This document shows, in pieces, positions 32,219-38,539 of a stretch of 44,942 bases of DNA; position 1 is the stretch's first letter, and the number at the start of each line of letters is the position of its first letter. The DNA is from a virus, in the IMG/VR virus record IMGVR_UViG_3300046517_001637, positions 1 through 44,942 of that record. The stretch is one strand, 5' to 3'. The notes under the pieces were generated by a model. That model saw nothing but the letters and a program-made list of their open reading frames with translations. It ran no database searches and had not been told where the DNA came from. Position numbers and translations under genes: made by a program.

Positions 32219-32554
32219 TCAACCATCGACTTCGCGCAGCTGCTGCAACTCCTGCAGGCGTGATCGGAGCCAAGGAATATGCGTGTCCCGCCGGTAGCAG
32301 CCGCACGATTTGATCTCACCGCTGCGCAGGCGGGTGCCGCGCACCCGGTGGAGGCTGCCGCAATCGCACTGGCAGAGCCATTCGGCGTTGTTGTTGGCGC
32401 TCTCAGCCGTCGGCACGCGGGACAGCACCACCAACCGGTGGAAGCGTAGTCCGAGTAGGTTGATGGCGTCCTTGCGGGGTGCCCGCCTGTAGCCGAGCGC
32501 CGCTGCGCGTACCCGCTTTTCGCGGATCGCCCCGATCTGCTTAGCGTCGGACAC
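32219..32554 (-). CDS. Cys-rich zinc-ribbon-like phage protein
   Basis: 111 aa from the GTG at 32554, overlapping the upstream gene by 14 bases. The middle has a motif common in phage small proteins: LLGLRFHRLVVLSR, then WLCQCDCGSLHRVRGTRLRSG and IKSCGCYRRD. The CxC..C and SCGC cysteines should bind one zinc. The family is usually considered DNA- or nuclease-associated but has no firm function. It lies directly before recT. Confidence 0.8.
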   Translation of the reverse strand: MSDAKQIGAIREKRVRAAALGYRRAPRKDAINLLGLRFHRLVVLSRVPTAESANNNAEWLCQCDCGSLHRVRGTRLRSGEIKSCGCYRRDTHIPWLRSRLQELQQLREVDG

Positions 32555-33515
32555 TGACCCCCCCCTCTTCGACCCAGGCGCGCACGCCATCCATCACGAC
32601 GCCGTTCTCGACAGCAGCGACGCCGAGATCGCGCAGCTCGTGCTCGGTGATGTCGTTGACCAATTTTTCGACCTGCGAGCGGCGGGGCGATTTCAGAATG
32701 CCGCGCAGGCGTTTGTTAAAATCCTCGACGACGAACTGGATTACCCGGCGCCTGGTCGTCTGCCCAAGCTGCGAGCGGGTCGGCTCATGTCGCACCGCCG
32801 CGGCGCGCCGCGCCAGCTGCTCGGCCTGGTCCCGGGCGCGCACCGCCTCGAGCTCGGCTGTGGGATCGGTTCTGCCTTCCTTCGCCTTGGCTTCAGCAGC
32901 GGCCCTGGCGGCCTCGGCCTCGGCTTCGCGCTGGCGTGCTTCCTCGGCCAGCCGCCGCCGCTGGCCCGCGACAATGGCGCGCTGCTGGTCATCCCATGCC
33001 GTCAGCATCCGGCTAAGCCCGTCGCGCCCTGACGTGCCGCCGATCGCCATCGTCAGCTTTAGCTTCAGCGCGTCGTAACTGTGGTTGATCCGCGCCGTCG
33101 CATCTCGATAGGGCTTCGTCCTGGCCAAGCGAGTCTTATCGAGCTCGTCATGTAGCTCTTTCATCTGGCGGGTGAGATCAATGACCTTGCCGGCGGATTC
33201 CTCATCGACAATGACGCTGCGCGCCGCGACCGCCAGTAACTGGTCGGCGCGGGCGCGGGAAGGGGCGAGCTCCTCGTCGAGCGCCTCGGCGAGCGGTGGA
33301 CGGTTATGATGCCGATCCGGCACAAGCCCCCTCAGCGCGCTGATTGCTCGGATTTGATCCTCCGACCCCTCGGGCCAATGAATGATGGCATGCGCGATGT
33401 CGGTCGCCGACATGCCGGCATATTCGTCGAGATCCGGCAGTGCCTCGGCTTCGGCGAGCAGCTGGTTGATCACCGGAACGCTCCCATCAAGAAAGCGGTA
33501 CCGGCGACGGCGCAT
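32541..33515 (-). CDS. Coiled-coil protein of the recombination operon
   Basis: 324 aa. A short N-terminal region is followed by about 220 residues of charged helix (VIDLTRQMKELHDELDKTRL, RRRLAEEARQREAEAEAARA) and a small C-terminal domain (EKLVNDITEHELRDLGVAAV, VRAWVEEGGVSV). The pattern of two helices around DELDKTRLARTKPYRDA is a family often found next to phage RecT or Sak annealing proteins; biochemical role unknown. It overlaps the membrane gene upstream by 46 bases. A GTG about 12 codons into the frame is an alternative start. Confidence 0.75.
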   Translation of the reverse strand: MRRRRYRFLDGSVPVINQLLAEAEALPDLDEYAGMSATDIAHAIIHWPEGSEDQIRAISALRGLVPDRHHNRPPLAEALDEELAPSRARADQLLAVAARSVIVDEESAGKVIDLTRQMKELHDELDKTRLARTKPYRDATARINHSYDALKLKLTMAIGGTSGRDGLSRMLTAWDDQQRAIVAGQRRRLAEEARQREAEAEAARAAAEAKAKEGRTDPTAELEAVRARDQAEQLARRAAAVRHEPTRSQLGQTTRRRVIQFVVEDFNKRLRGILKSPRRSQVEKLVNDITEHELRDLGVAAVENGVVMDGVRAWVEEGGVSVRR

Positions 33516-33697
33516 GCCCAGGCACTCAGCAGGAATGACATGCGTGCCATATGGACGATGTCGCGCTGCACGTCGGCGACCATGCCGACCAGCCGGATCA
33601 GGTCGAGCAACGGATGCAATCCCAACGGCAGATTTCGGTGCGGCTCGGCCTTATCCGGCGCCGGCACCGGCTTGCGCCAGGGCGAGGGCATTTTCAT
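33470..33697 (-). CDS. Small single-helix membrane protein of the early operon
   Basis: 75 aa; N-terminal half basic and Pro-rich. A transmembrane helix lies at the C-terminal end (about residues 53-72, MSFLLSAWACAVAGTAFLMG). Starts four bases inside the end of the upstream gene and runs 46 bases into the downstream coiled-coil gene, so translation is probably coupled. Function unknown. Confidence 0.6.
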   Translation of the reverse strand: MKMPSPWRKPVPAPDKAEPHRNLPLGLHPLLDLIRLVGMVADVQRDIVHMARMSFLLSAWACAVAGTAFLMGAFR

Positions 33698-34089
33698 AGG
33701 AGCGCGTTCTCCCGTTCGAAATCCGGCACCGGCAGATCGGCCGCGGCGATCCGGCGGCGCGGCTTCAGCACGGGGTCGTCGGGGTTCTGCCGCTCGGCCC
33801 AGCGCAGCGAGTCGAGCCGCCAGCGGTATTCTGCCTCGCTGCAGGGCGCCGCATAGCGCCAGTGCGTCGGCGGGTGAGCCGGGCGCGGGTCAGTCATCGA
33901 GAACAGCCGATCGGCGAGCTGCTCGGGCGGCACCTCGACGCCGGCGATGTCGGCGCGCGGGTATAGCGAGAGGCGGCCGCGGTCGAGCCGGTTGTCGGGC
34001 TCGCCCGGCTCGTGGTCGCAGAACCATAGCCGCGCCGGCACGAGCGGCCCGTAGCGCGCCAGCCGCAGGACGAAATGATGCGCGATCAT
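33694..34089 (-). CDS. 131-aa soluble protein of the early operon
   Basis: Begins MIAHHFVLRLARYGPLVPARL; the ATG overlaps the preceding stop (ATGA), and a longer upstream reading would overlap the gene before. Mixed alpha/beta with notable segments WFCDHEPGEPDN, LSLYPRADIAGVEV, PTHWRYAAPCSEAEYRWRLD and a C-terminal PDFERENALL. Similar HHxxL...CDHEPGEPDN proteins occur in other alphaproteobacterial phages, but I know no function. Confidence 0.65.
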   Translation of the reverse strand: MIAHHFVLRLARYGPLVPARLWFCDHEPGEPDNRLDRGRLSLYPRADIAGVEVPPEQLADRLFSMTDPRPAHPPTHWRYAAPCSEAEYRWRLDSLRWAERQNPDDPVLKPRRRIAAADLPVPDFERENALL

Positions 34090-34391
34090 CGCCGCCCCTT
34101 CGCCGCAATCAGCCCGTCGACCAGCCGCCCCTGGAAATCGCCCGCCATTCCCTTTCCCTCGATCAGCGCGAGGACCCGGCCGCCGGGCTTGGCGCGTACG
34201 ATCTGCCACGTCTGCACGACGGTCGCCTCGCCATCGGTCGCATCGCGCCACGGGCAGATGATCACCGCATCGGTGCCGCCTGCAGGGGCAACGAGGTGAT
34301 ACATGCCGGTGACTTCCGGCTCGCCGCGCTCGATCAGCATCGTTCGCGCCAAGTTGCCTGCGCCGCGCACCAGCGCATGCAGATCGGTCAC
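34086..34391 (-). CDS. 101-aa protein of the early operon
   Basis: Start taken at the GTG overlapping the stop of the 48-aa gene (GTGA); an upstream ATG in the same frame would overlap two genes. The product begins MTDLHALVRGAGNLARTMLI and has a beta-rich middle (MYHLVAPAGGTDAVIICPW, VQTWQIVRAKPGGRVLALIE) and a short helical end. Family not recognised; soluble, probably cytoplasmic. Confidence 0.6.
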   Translation of the reverse strand: MTDLHALVRGAGNLARTMLIERGEPEVTGMYHLVAPAGGTDAVIICPWRDATDGEATVVQTWQIVRAKPGGRVLALIEGKGMAGDFQGRLVDGLIAAKGRR

Positions 34392-34534
34392 AGCTGCATC
34401 CGTTTCTGGACTAGGTATCTTTCGAGGCCATGCCACCGCAGCACGCGCAGCGCTTCCTTTAGTGCCTCTTCCAATCTCTCGGTTCGCTGCTTTTCGAACG
34501 CGAGTTGTAAATACAGCCGGTCTTCGTCTGTCAT
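34388..34534 (-). CDS. 48-aa helical micro-protein
   Basis: Chained by four-base overlaps on both sides: its ATG overlaps the stop of the HIRAN gene and its stop overlaps the next GTG. The product MTDEDRLYLQLAFEKQRTER followed by LEEALKEALRVLRW is a highly charged amphipathic helix. The perfect fit in the translational chain is the main support. Function unknown. Confidence 0.6.
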   Translation of the reverse strand: MTDEDRLYLQLAFEKQRTERLEEALKEALRVLRWHGLERYLVQKRMQL

Positions 34535-34875
34535 AGCTGGGGCTCGCCGCCGAGGTAGATTCTGAGCTTGGCTTCGGTCTTGATGTAGCCACTGTGGGTC
34601 ACCTGCGCCGGCGCCTCGACGATCGCGGTGACCACGCTGCCGCGGTCGATCGCCACCGCCACCGGCATATTGGCCTGCCGCGGTATGTAGCCGACCTGCA
34701 AGCCGCGGTACTGGCAGGCAACCGCGTAGGCGTCGTGCTGATTGGCGGCTTCGCGGATCAGCTGCACGGTATCGCCCGGTTTCATCGCCGCAATTGCCGC
34801 GATCGCCCTGTCACCGCGCCAGCGCGTGCCGACGATCACGGTCGGGATCTCGGCGGTTTCGAGCAGTGTCGGCAT
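34531..34875 (-). CDS. Stand-alone HIRAN-domain protein
   Basis: 114 aa, nearly all one HIRAN domain (residues about 12-108): VIVGTRWRGD, MKPGDTVQLIREAANQHDAY, AVACQYRGLQVGYIPRQANM and a C-terminal strand pair. HIRAN domains recognise 3' DNA ends or stalled forks; in bacteria they occur alone or fused to helicases and nucleases. Within the RecT operon it may act in recombination or repair. The partner enzyme is not obvious in the neighbourhood. Confidence 0.85.
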   Translation of the reverse strand: MPTLLETAEIPTVIVGTRWRGDRAIAAIAAMKPGDTVQLIREAANQHDAYAVACQYRGLQVGYIPRQANMPVAVAIDRGSVVTAIVEAPAQVTHSGYIKTEAKLRIYLGGEPQL

Positions 34876-34878
34876 CCC

Positions 34879-35028
34879 CTATTCCCCCTTCTGTAAGTCC
34901 TGCCAAACATCGATCAATCGCCGCGCTCGCAACCGGGCCCGCCGGTCCAGTTCGGCTTGCTCCACTGGCGCGGTGCGGTGCAATTCGCGCAGGCGCTCGG
35001 CAATCGCCCGGTAGTCGTCGGCGATCAC
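34879..35028 (-). CDS. 49-aa helical protein
   Basis: Read from the GTG that overlaps the stop of the upstream membrane gene (GTGA). The product begins MIADDYRAIAERLRELHRTA and is almost entirely charged helix (EQAELDRRARLRARRLIDVW). It ends three bases before the HIRAN gene. Supported by position in the overlapping gene chain and by helix-like charge spacing; no known family. Confidence 0.55.
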   Translation of the reverse strand: MIADDYRAIAERLRELHRTAPVEQAELDRRARLRARRLIDVWQDLQKGE

Positions 35029-35162
35029 CGCAGGCTCTCCAGCAGCACCCAGCCGAGGAAGGCGAAGATCCCCAGCTCGACGCCGAGCGCCAGCCACCAC
35101 AGCCAGGTTCGTCGTTCGTAGACGGGCAGCAGCGTCAGCCAGGCGGGCGGCACGCGGTTCAC
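35025..35162 (-). CDS. 45-aa single-helix membrane protein
   Basis: GTG overlaps the stop of the 134-aa gene and its own stop overlaps the GTG of the next gene. The product starts MNRVPPAWLTLLPVYERRTW and has a transmembrane helix at about 21-42 (LWWLALGVELGIFAFLGWVL). The tight coupling on both sides supports a real gene. Possible small membrane effector; function unknown. Confidence 0.6.
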   Translation of the reverse strand: MNRVPPAWLTLLPVYERRTWLWWLALGVELGIFAFLGWVLLESLR

Positions 35163-35563
35163 GCGGGCGTCTCCAGGAGGCGCAGATGCACCGCCCGCAG
35201 CGCGGCGAGCTCGCGCTCCTCGGCTTCCGTGTTGGCCAGGATCTGGCCCAGCGTCGCGATGATGCCGCGGCGCCGCCGGATTTCGGCCTCAAGCACCTTC
35301 AGCGCATCGTCGCGTGCGATCTGGACCGGGTCGGGAAAGACGTCCTCCCAAACCACCGGCGGCGGCTGGTAATCGGGCTCCTCGTGCCAACCCCGGACGA
35401 CCAGCACCGGGCGCATCTCGTCTGTGGCACCGCAGCGGATGACGTCCCAGCAGCACCAGCCGGCACCTTCGGCAATCATCGCTCGGATGATCGGAGCGGC
35501 GCACGTCTTGACGCTGACCCCGGCGGGGACCCACTCGACGACGCGGTAGGCGGCGGCGGTCAT
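35159..35563 (-). CDS. 134-aa early protein of unknown function
   Basis: Begins MTAAAYRVVEWVPAGVSVKT. The first half is beta-rich with paired cysteines (GAGWCCWDVIRCG) and a conserved-looking RPVLVVRGWHEEPDY. The second half is a coiled coil (DDALKVLEAEIRRRRGIIAT, LAALRAVHLRLLE). Its ATG overlaps the preceding gene end. No family recognised. Confidence 0.65.
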   Translation of the reverse strand: MTAAAYRVVEWVPAGVSVKTCAAPIIRAMIAEGAGWCCWDVIRCGATDEMRPVLVVRGWHEEPDYQPPPVVWEDVFPDPVQIARDDALKVLEAEIRRRRGIIATLGQILANTEAEERELAALRAVHLRLLETPA

Positions 35564-35799
35564 TGCGCGGCTTCCTCGTCGGCAAGGGTGACGAGCCTGC
35601 GGACGGCGGCACAGTGCAGGCTCAAGATCTCTGCTCGCAGGCTGCGGGTCGCGTCGGCGTTGTCGGTGCGATGACCGGCGACCCAGGTGGCGGTGAGGTC
35701 GGCCAACACGGCGGCCTGCACTTGCGGGGCTTTGCAGGAGAGCAGGCGGCCGACATAGCGAGCCGTGAGCTCGGCCTCGCGCAGCACCTCGTCACTCAT
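35560..35799 (-). CDS. First gene of the leftward RecT operon, 79-aa helical protein
   Basis: Begins MSDEVLREAELTARYVGRLL and is all-helical (KAPQVQAAVLADLTATWVAG, LRAEILSLHCAAVRRLVTL). GGAGG is five bases from the ATG. It is the first leftward gene after attP, so the RecT operon promoter must lie in or beyond the attP region (35800-36000). Function unknown. Confidence 0.65.
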   Translation of the reverse strand: MSDEVLREAELTARYVGRLLSCKAPQVQAAVLADLTATWVAGHRTDNADATRSLRAEILSLHCAAVRRLVTLADEEAAQ

Positions 35800-35833
35800 G
35801 GCCGCCTCCGGAACAAAGCTGAAACGCCAAAAT

Positions 35834-35864
35834 CTGGTGACGTTTTTGGTGGCGTTTGGTGGCA
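35834..35864 (+). promoter_or_regulatory. Left arm-type integrase repeats
   Basis: Three near-identical nine-base units in direct orientation: CTGGTGACG (35834-35842), TTGGTGGCG (35846-35854) and TTGGTGGCA (35856-35864). Start-to-start distances of 12 and 10 bases place them roughly on one face of the helix. Related units lie right of the core at 36045-36065. This is the arrangement expected for integrase arm sites. Confidence 0.65.
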
Positions 35865-35894
35865 GAAAAGCCCCGAATCGGCCGTTTTCCGTTC

Positions 35895-35924
35895 TTGCAA
35901 TGGCCTCCGCAAAATGCCTATAAG
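35895..35924 (+). promoter_or_regulatory. Sigma70-like promoter ahead of the tRNA half
   Basis: TTGCAA (35895-35900), an 18-base spacer and TATAAG (35919-35924) point rightward. The tRNA-like 5' end begins 19 bases past the -10 box, suitable for a short leader. If integration exchanges the 5' half of the host tRNA gene, this element would drive the reconstituted tRNA. Confidence 0.5.
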
Positions 35925-35943
35925 CCCTTGACCGGCAACGGTT

Positions 35944-35982
35944 CGGGGCGTAGCGCAGCCCGGTAGCGCGCCTGCTTTGGGA
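35944..35982 (+). other. attP: attP core: 5' half of a tRNA-Pro(UGG) gene
   Basis: These 39 bases read as tRNA-Pro from position 1 to the anticodon loop: acceptor strand CGGGGCG, TA, D arm with stem GCGC and loop AGCCCGGTA, G, anticodon 5' stem CCTGC and loop TTTGGGA with anticodon TGG at 35978-35980. After 35982 the match stops: the 3' anticodon strand, T arm and acceptor 3' strand are absent. The position between the integrase gene and the leftward operon, with flanking repeats, makes it the likely attachment core, with crossover in or before the anticodon loop. Confidence 0.8.
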
Positions 35983-36009
35983 ACACCTGACCCACCTCGG
36001 CTAAGCCAT

Positions 36010-36300
36010 TTATTTATCACGGGTCCCGCCCTCCGAAACGAGACTTGGTGGCACTTTGGGTGACATTAAGTCAGGCAGGAGTTCTAAAGCTTCAGCGGCT
36101 TGCGCTGCTTTTCTTAGGTGCTCATGACAGCTATGGAAAACGAACCGCGATTGCCCGTTCGGCTTTACGAATAAGGCCATCGGCTGGTTGCGTTCCGGTC
36201 CCTGCTTCCGCAGCTTAGCCGTTTCGCACAGCCAATACTGGCAGGCCTCGCCGGCAGCCCTGATGCCTTTGAGGTCTTCTTCGTGTATCGACCACTCCAT
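36010..36300 (-). CDS. 96-aa protein downstream of integrase
   Basis: Begins MEWSIHEEDLKGIRAAGEAC; a GTG three codons earlier overlaps the integrase stop and is an alternative. It has a helical start, LFVKPNGQSRFVFHSCHEHL in the middle and a Pro-rich end whose codons run through the right attP arm repeats. GGGAGGG lies nine bases before the ATG. Its composition looks real; function unknown. After integration it would stay with the integrase side of the prophage. Confidence 0.65.
   Translation of the reverse strand: MEWSIHEEDLKGIRAAGEACQYWLCETAKLRKQGPERNQPMALFVKPNGQSRFVFHSCHEHLRKAAQAAEALELLPDLMSPKVPPSLVSEGGTRDK
36045..36065 (+). promoter_or_regulatory. Right arm-type integrase repeats
   Basis: TTGGTGGCA (36045-36053) is identical to the unit at 35856-35864, and TGGGTGACA (36057-36065) matches the consensus YTGGTGRCR at eight of nine positions. 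The start-to-start distance is 12 bases, as on the left arm. They lie about 60-80 bases right of the tRNA half. Confidence 0.55.
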
Positions 36301-36305
36301 CCTCT

Positions 36306-37460
36306 TCACCCTCCCGGCTTTGCGACTGGCCGCAGAACGGCCCACTGTCGGGTTGCTGCCTCCATCGCGGCGCGCACCTGGCTCGTGTCGGAATTGGCAT
36401 AGCGCGCCGTCGTCGCGATGTCGGCGTGCCCGAGCATTTCCTTCACGACGTTGAGGTTGCCGCAGGCCGCGAGCGTCCGCGTCGCCGCGGTGTGGCGCAG
36501 GTCGTGGAAGCGCAACCCGGGCAGCCCGATTACGTCGCGTGCGCGCATCCAGTCCTTGCGCCAGCCGTCATGGGTGAAGGGGTAGCGGGCGCCCTTTACC
36601 TGCATGACCCCTTGATGCGGGTCGTGGCGATTACGCCCGCAAATGTACGTAAATACGATCTCGCGATGGCGCCCCTGCTCGCGCGCCAAGAGCTGCGCCA
36701 GGGCGTCGGTCAGCGGCAGCACCAGCAGCTTGCCGCCCGGCCGCCTGCTCTTCACCCGGAACGTGATCGCGCGGCCCTGCCAGTCGATCTGGTCCCAGCG
36801 TAGCCCGATCGCGTTCTCTAGCCGCACGCCGCTGATCAGCGCGAACTCGATGAGTGGCCAGTAATCCGGCCGCAGCGCCTGGAACAGATCGGTTTCCTTG
36901 GCAGCGGACAGAATCGTCTGCGCCTTGTCGGGCTCGGGCAGCATGACCCGGCGCCAGTCGATTTCCGGCACCAGGGCGCGCCAGTGGCGGGCGGCGATGA
37001 TGACTGAGCGCAACAGCCCGATCTCGCGATTGATCGAGGCGTTGGCGCGGTCGCGCAGCTCGACCCGGCCGGTCTCGGGGTTGCGCGCGCGGCGCACCCG
37101 GCGGCGGGCGACGTAGTCTTCGAGGTCGCGGGTGCCGAGACGGTCGAGCGCGGTCTCGGCACCGAGCTCGGCGATCAGCGTCTGACTGTGTCGCCGGATG
37201 TCGCCGGCGCTTCGGACGTGCGCGCCGCGGGTTTCCCAATAGCGCCCGAGCGCTTCGCTGAGCGTGATCTGCGCCCTGGCCGCGCCGCCGGGCGTGCTTC
37301 GACCAGCCTTGGCGGCGGCGAAGATAGCGGCGGCTTCGGCTTCGGCGCCGTCGCGGGTGTCCGCGCCAAGGCGGTCGCGAAATCGACGACCTCGGACCTG
37401 GAAATTGCAATACCAGCCGTCCCGGCCGGGCCGCTCGAGGATAAGGGATGGTCGCCGCAA
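36306..37460 (-). CDS. int: Tyrosine-recombinase integrase
   Basis: 384 aa from a TTG with AGGAG eight bases upstream; no ATG or GTG is available earlier in the frame. Short N-terminal beta domain (GWYCNFQVRGRRFRDRLG), SAM-like core-binding domain (about 65-165) and catalytic domain with the full set: R213 (SGVRLENA), H319 and R322 (RFHDLRHTA), H345 (LGHAD) and nucleophile Y354 (ARYANS). It recombines attP with the host tRNA-Pro. Its first 286 bases overlap the upstream HTH gene in another frame. Confidence 0.95.
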   Translation of the reverse strand: MRRPSLILERPGRDGWYCNFQVRGRRFRDRLGADTRDGAEAEAAAIFAAAKAGRSTPGGAARAQITLSEALGRYWETRGAHVRSAGDIRRHSQTLIAELGAETALDRLGTRDLEDYVARRRVRRARNPETGRVELRDRANASINREIGLLRSVIIAARHWRALVPEIDWRRVMLPEPDKAQTILSAAKETDLFQALRPDYWPLIEFALISGVRLENAIGLRWDQIDWQGRAITFRVKSRRPGGKLLVLPLTDALAQLLAREQGRHREIVFTYICGRNRHDPHQGVMQVKGARYPFTHDGWRKDWMRARDVIGLPGLRFHDLRHTAATRTLAACGNLNVVKEMLGHADIATTARYANSDTSQVRAAMEAATRQWAVLRPVAKPGG

Positions 37461-37693
37461 GGTCCGCGCTCCTGCTGGGTGAGGTAATGGGCGAGATCGG
37501 AGGGTTTGAATTTGCGCCGGCTGCCGACCAGCACATAGCGCAGTCGGCCCGCCTCGATCTCCTGGGTCAGCGTCTCGCTGGTGATGCCAAACGCGCGACA
37601 GACCTCGGTTTGCGGGATCAGGAGGCGGCCTTGCGCCAGCTCCACGATCCGCTCCCAGAGGTCAGGGTCGATGCTGGCTGTGGGGGCAGCCAT
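37175..37693 (-). CDS. Xis-like helix-turn-helix protein overlapping int
   Basis: 172 aa from the ATG after AAAGGA. Residues about 8-72 are a MerR/excisionase-type winged helix: LWERIVELAQGRLLIPQTEV, CRAFGITSETLTQEIEAGRL, then YVLVGSRRKFKPSDLAHYL. The next ~97 residues are Pro/Ala/Ser-rich and come from the overlap with int, so they may carry no structure. Probable directionality factor or regulator of int. The long overlap is unusual; a -1 frameshift product joining HTH and integrase is possible, but no slippery heptamer is visible. Confidence 0.75.
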   Translation of the reverse strand: MAAPTASIDPDLWERIVELAQGRLLIPQTEVCRAFGITSETLTQEIEAGRLRYVLVGSRRKFKPSDLAHYLTQQERGPCGDHPLSSSGPAGTAGIAISRSEVVDFATALARTPATAPKPKPPLSSPPPRLVEARPAARPGRRSRSAKRSGAIGKPAARTSEAPATSGDTVRR

Positions 37694-37734
37694 TGGGTTA
37701 ATCCTTTACCGGCGTATCCTCGCCATCCTAGCCA

Positions 37735-37746
37735 TGAAAATTTTCA
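37735..37746. promoter_or_regulatory. Operator-like palindrome TGAAAATTTTCA upstream of xis-int
   Basis: A perfect 12-base palindrome in the 127-base divergent gap between the HTH gene and the gene at 37821. The identical 12-mer lies at the centre of the palindrome before the cro-like gene (38566-38577), so one repressor probably binds both regions. Confidence 0.7.
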
Positions 37747-37762
37747 GCCTCAAGGGGGCACT

Positions 37763-37774
37763 TGAAATTTTTCA
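37763..37774. promoter_or_regulatory. Second operator-like site TGAAATTTTTCA
   Basis: Differs from the perfect palindrome at one position and lies 28 bases (centre to centre) from it. The same variant, with G as first base, occurs at 38528-38539 in the repressor/cro region. Confidence 0.6.
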
Positions 37775-37815
37775 GAGGGCGCGTTTTGATGGGGCGGGGG
37801 ATCTAGAGGGCGCGT
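37774..37815 (+). repeat. Pair of 11-bp direct repeats AGAGGGCGCGT
   Basis: Exact copies at 37774-37784 and 37805-37815, 31 bases apart (about three helical turns). The second copy ends five bases before the ATG at 37821 and also supplies its ribosome site. Possibly a binding site for the neighbouring HTH/Xis protein. Confidence 0.45.
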
Positions 37816-37820
37816 AAACG

Positions 37821-38033
37821 ATGCCATCGGAATCCAAAAAACTGCCGCCGCTCGAATTCGAGACGATTGATAAAGCCCCGGTAAAACCAGGAGAAAAGTT
37901 CGGTTGGTGCGTGATCGCTCCTGGCGGCGATCATCCCTACGCCATCGCCCACTGGAACGGCGAGGGCTGGTTCGGCACCGATGGATTGCCCAGAGAACCG
38001 GAGATCTACCGGTTGTTGCCGCCGCGCGATTAA
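37821..38033 (+). CDS. 70-aa protein divergent from xis-int
   Basis: Begins MPSESKKLPPLEFETIDKAP; the middle GEKFGWCVIAPGGDHPYAIA then HWNGEGWFGTDG reads as a small beta-rich fold with several Trp, and the end is EIYRLLPPRD. AGAGGG lies ten bases before the ATG. The last four bases overlap the convergent repressor gene. Alone on the plus strand in the immunity region, it may be lysogeny-expressed. No function assigned. Confidence 0.65.
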   Translation: MPSESKKLPPLEFETIDKAPVKPGEKFGWCVIAPGGDHPYAIAHWNGEGWFGTDGLPREPEIYRLLPPRD

Positions 38034-38461
38034 CCCTCCCGGGGCTTTATCGCGGAAAGGACGGCACTCACCAGATTGGGGATGTCGTCAGTAGACGGGT
38101 GAGTCGGCGATAAGGCGACATAAAGATGGGAGGCTAAGGTAGAAACCATCGCCAATTTGACAAGCTCTTCTGACCTATCTGGCTGTCCCACTGTCCCGGC
38201 GGCAATGAAAAGCATGGGGTCTTTTTGGGCGGCATCAGCCAAAGCCAGTATCTGCTCAATGCTGCGGCCGTTTCTTTTGGCTTCTGTGCAATGACTGCTG
38301 GGGTCAACCCCGGCCCGTTTGTAGAGCGCGTTTATCGAGATGCCAAGATTTTCGGCGCAAGCGGATACGAATTCTTTATAGGCTTGATCATTCCAGCGAC
38401 GAACGCGGTTCACCTTAGCCGCCGGCGGTGGATCGCTCGGGACAGTGCTGCTTGTTTTCAT
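38030..38461 (-). CDS. Phage repressor-like HTH protein
   Basis: 143 aa from the ATG at 38461 (a TTG two codons earlier is possible). A low-complexity start is followed by a helix-turn-helix of the CI-like type: EFVSACAENLGISINALYKR, AGVDPSSHCTEAKRNG and IEQILALADAAQKDP. The C-terminal half is helical and probably oligomerises; there is no LexA-type peptidase signature. Divergent to the Cro-like gene with three operator-like sites between them, it is the most likely lysogeny repressor. Confidence 0.75.
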   Translation of the reverse strand: MKTSSTVPSDPPPAAKVNRVRRWNDQAYKEFVSACAENLGISINALYKRAGVDPSSHCTEAKRNGRSIEQILALADAAQKDPMLFIAAGTVGQPDRSEELVKLAMVSTLASHLYVALSPTHPSTDDIPNLVSAVLSAIKPREG

Positions 38462-38476
38462 GACCAACTCGCTGCC

Positions 38477-38488
38477 GCAAAATTTTCC
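38477..38488. promoter_or_regulatory. Degenerate operator-like site near the repressor start
   Basis: GCAAAATTTTCC keeps the AAAATTTTC core of the shared palindrome with altered flanks. It is 16 bases upstream of the repressor ATG, a place suited to autoregulation. Confidence 0.4.
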
Positions 38489-38527
38489 GGCTGCTGACGC
38501 AGAATATATTCCATGCGGCCCGTTTTG

Positions 38528-38539
38528 GGAAATTTTTCA
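38528..38539. promoter_or_regulatory. Middle operator-like site
   Basis: GGAAATTTTTCA matches the variant site at 37763-37774 at 11 of 12 positions. It lies in the centre of the repressor/cro gap, just right of an AT-rich TATATT box (38505-38510) that could be a -10 element. Confidence 0.5.

Noticed and set aside
32148-32306. Longer RecT start at 32306
   Set aside because: The extra 53 residues overlap the upstream gene and look random; GTG 32147 has an excellent ribosome site.
35796-36020. 74-aa leftward frame between the first gene of the RecT operon and the post-integrase gene
   Set aside because: It runs straight through the tRNA-Pro half, the promoter-like element and the left arm repeats; its composition is Pro/Arg-rich and random. 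Treated as non-coding attP.
35944-36020. A complete tRNA gene
   Set aside because: No 3' anticodon strand, T arm or acceptor 3' strand can be paired after 35982; only the 5' half is present.
37440-37470. Classical -1 slippery heptamer joining the HTH and integrase frames
   Set aside because: No X XXY YYZ heptamer seen; a TTG with AGGAG explains integrase initiation.
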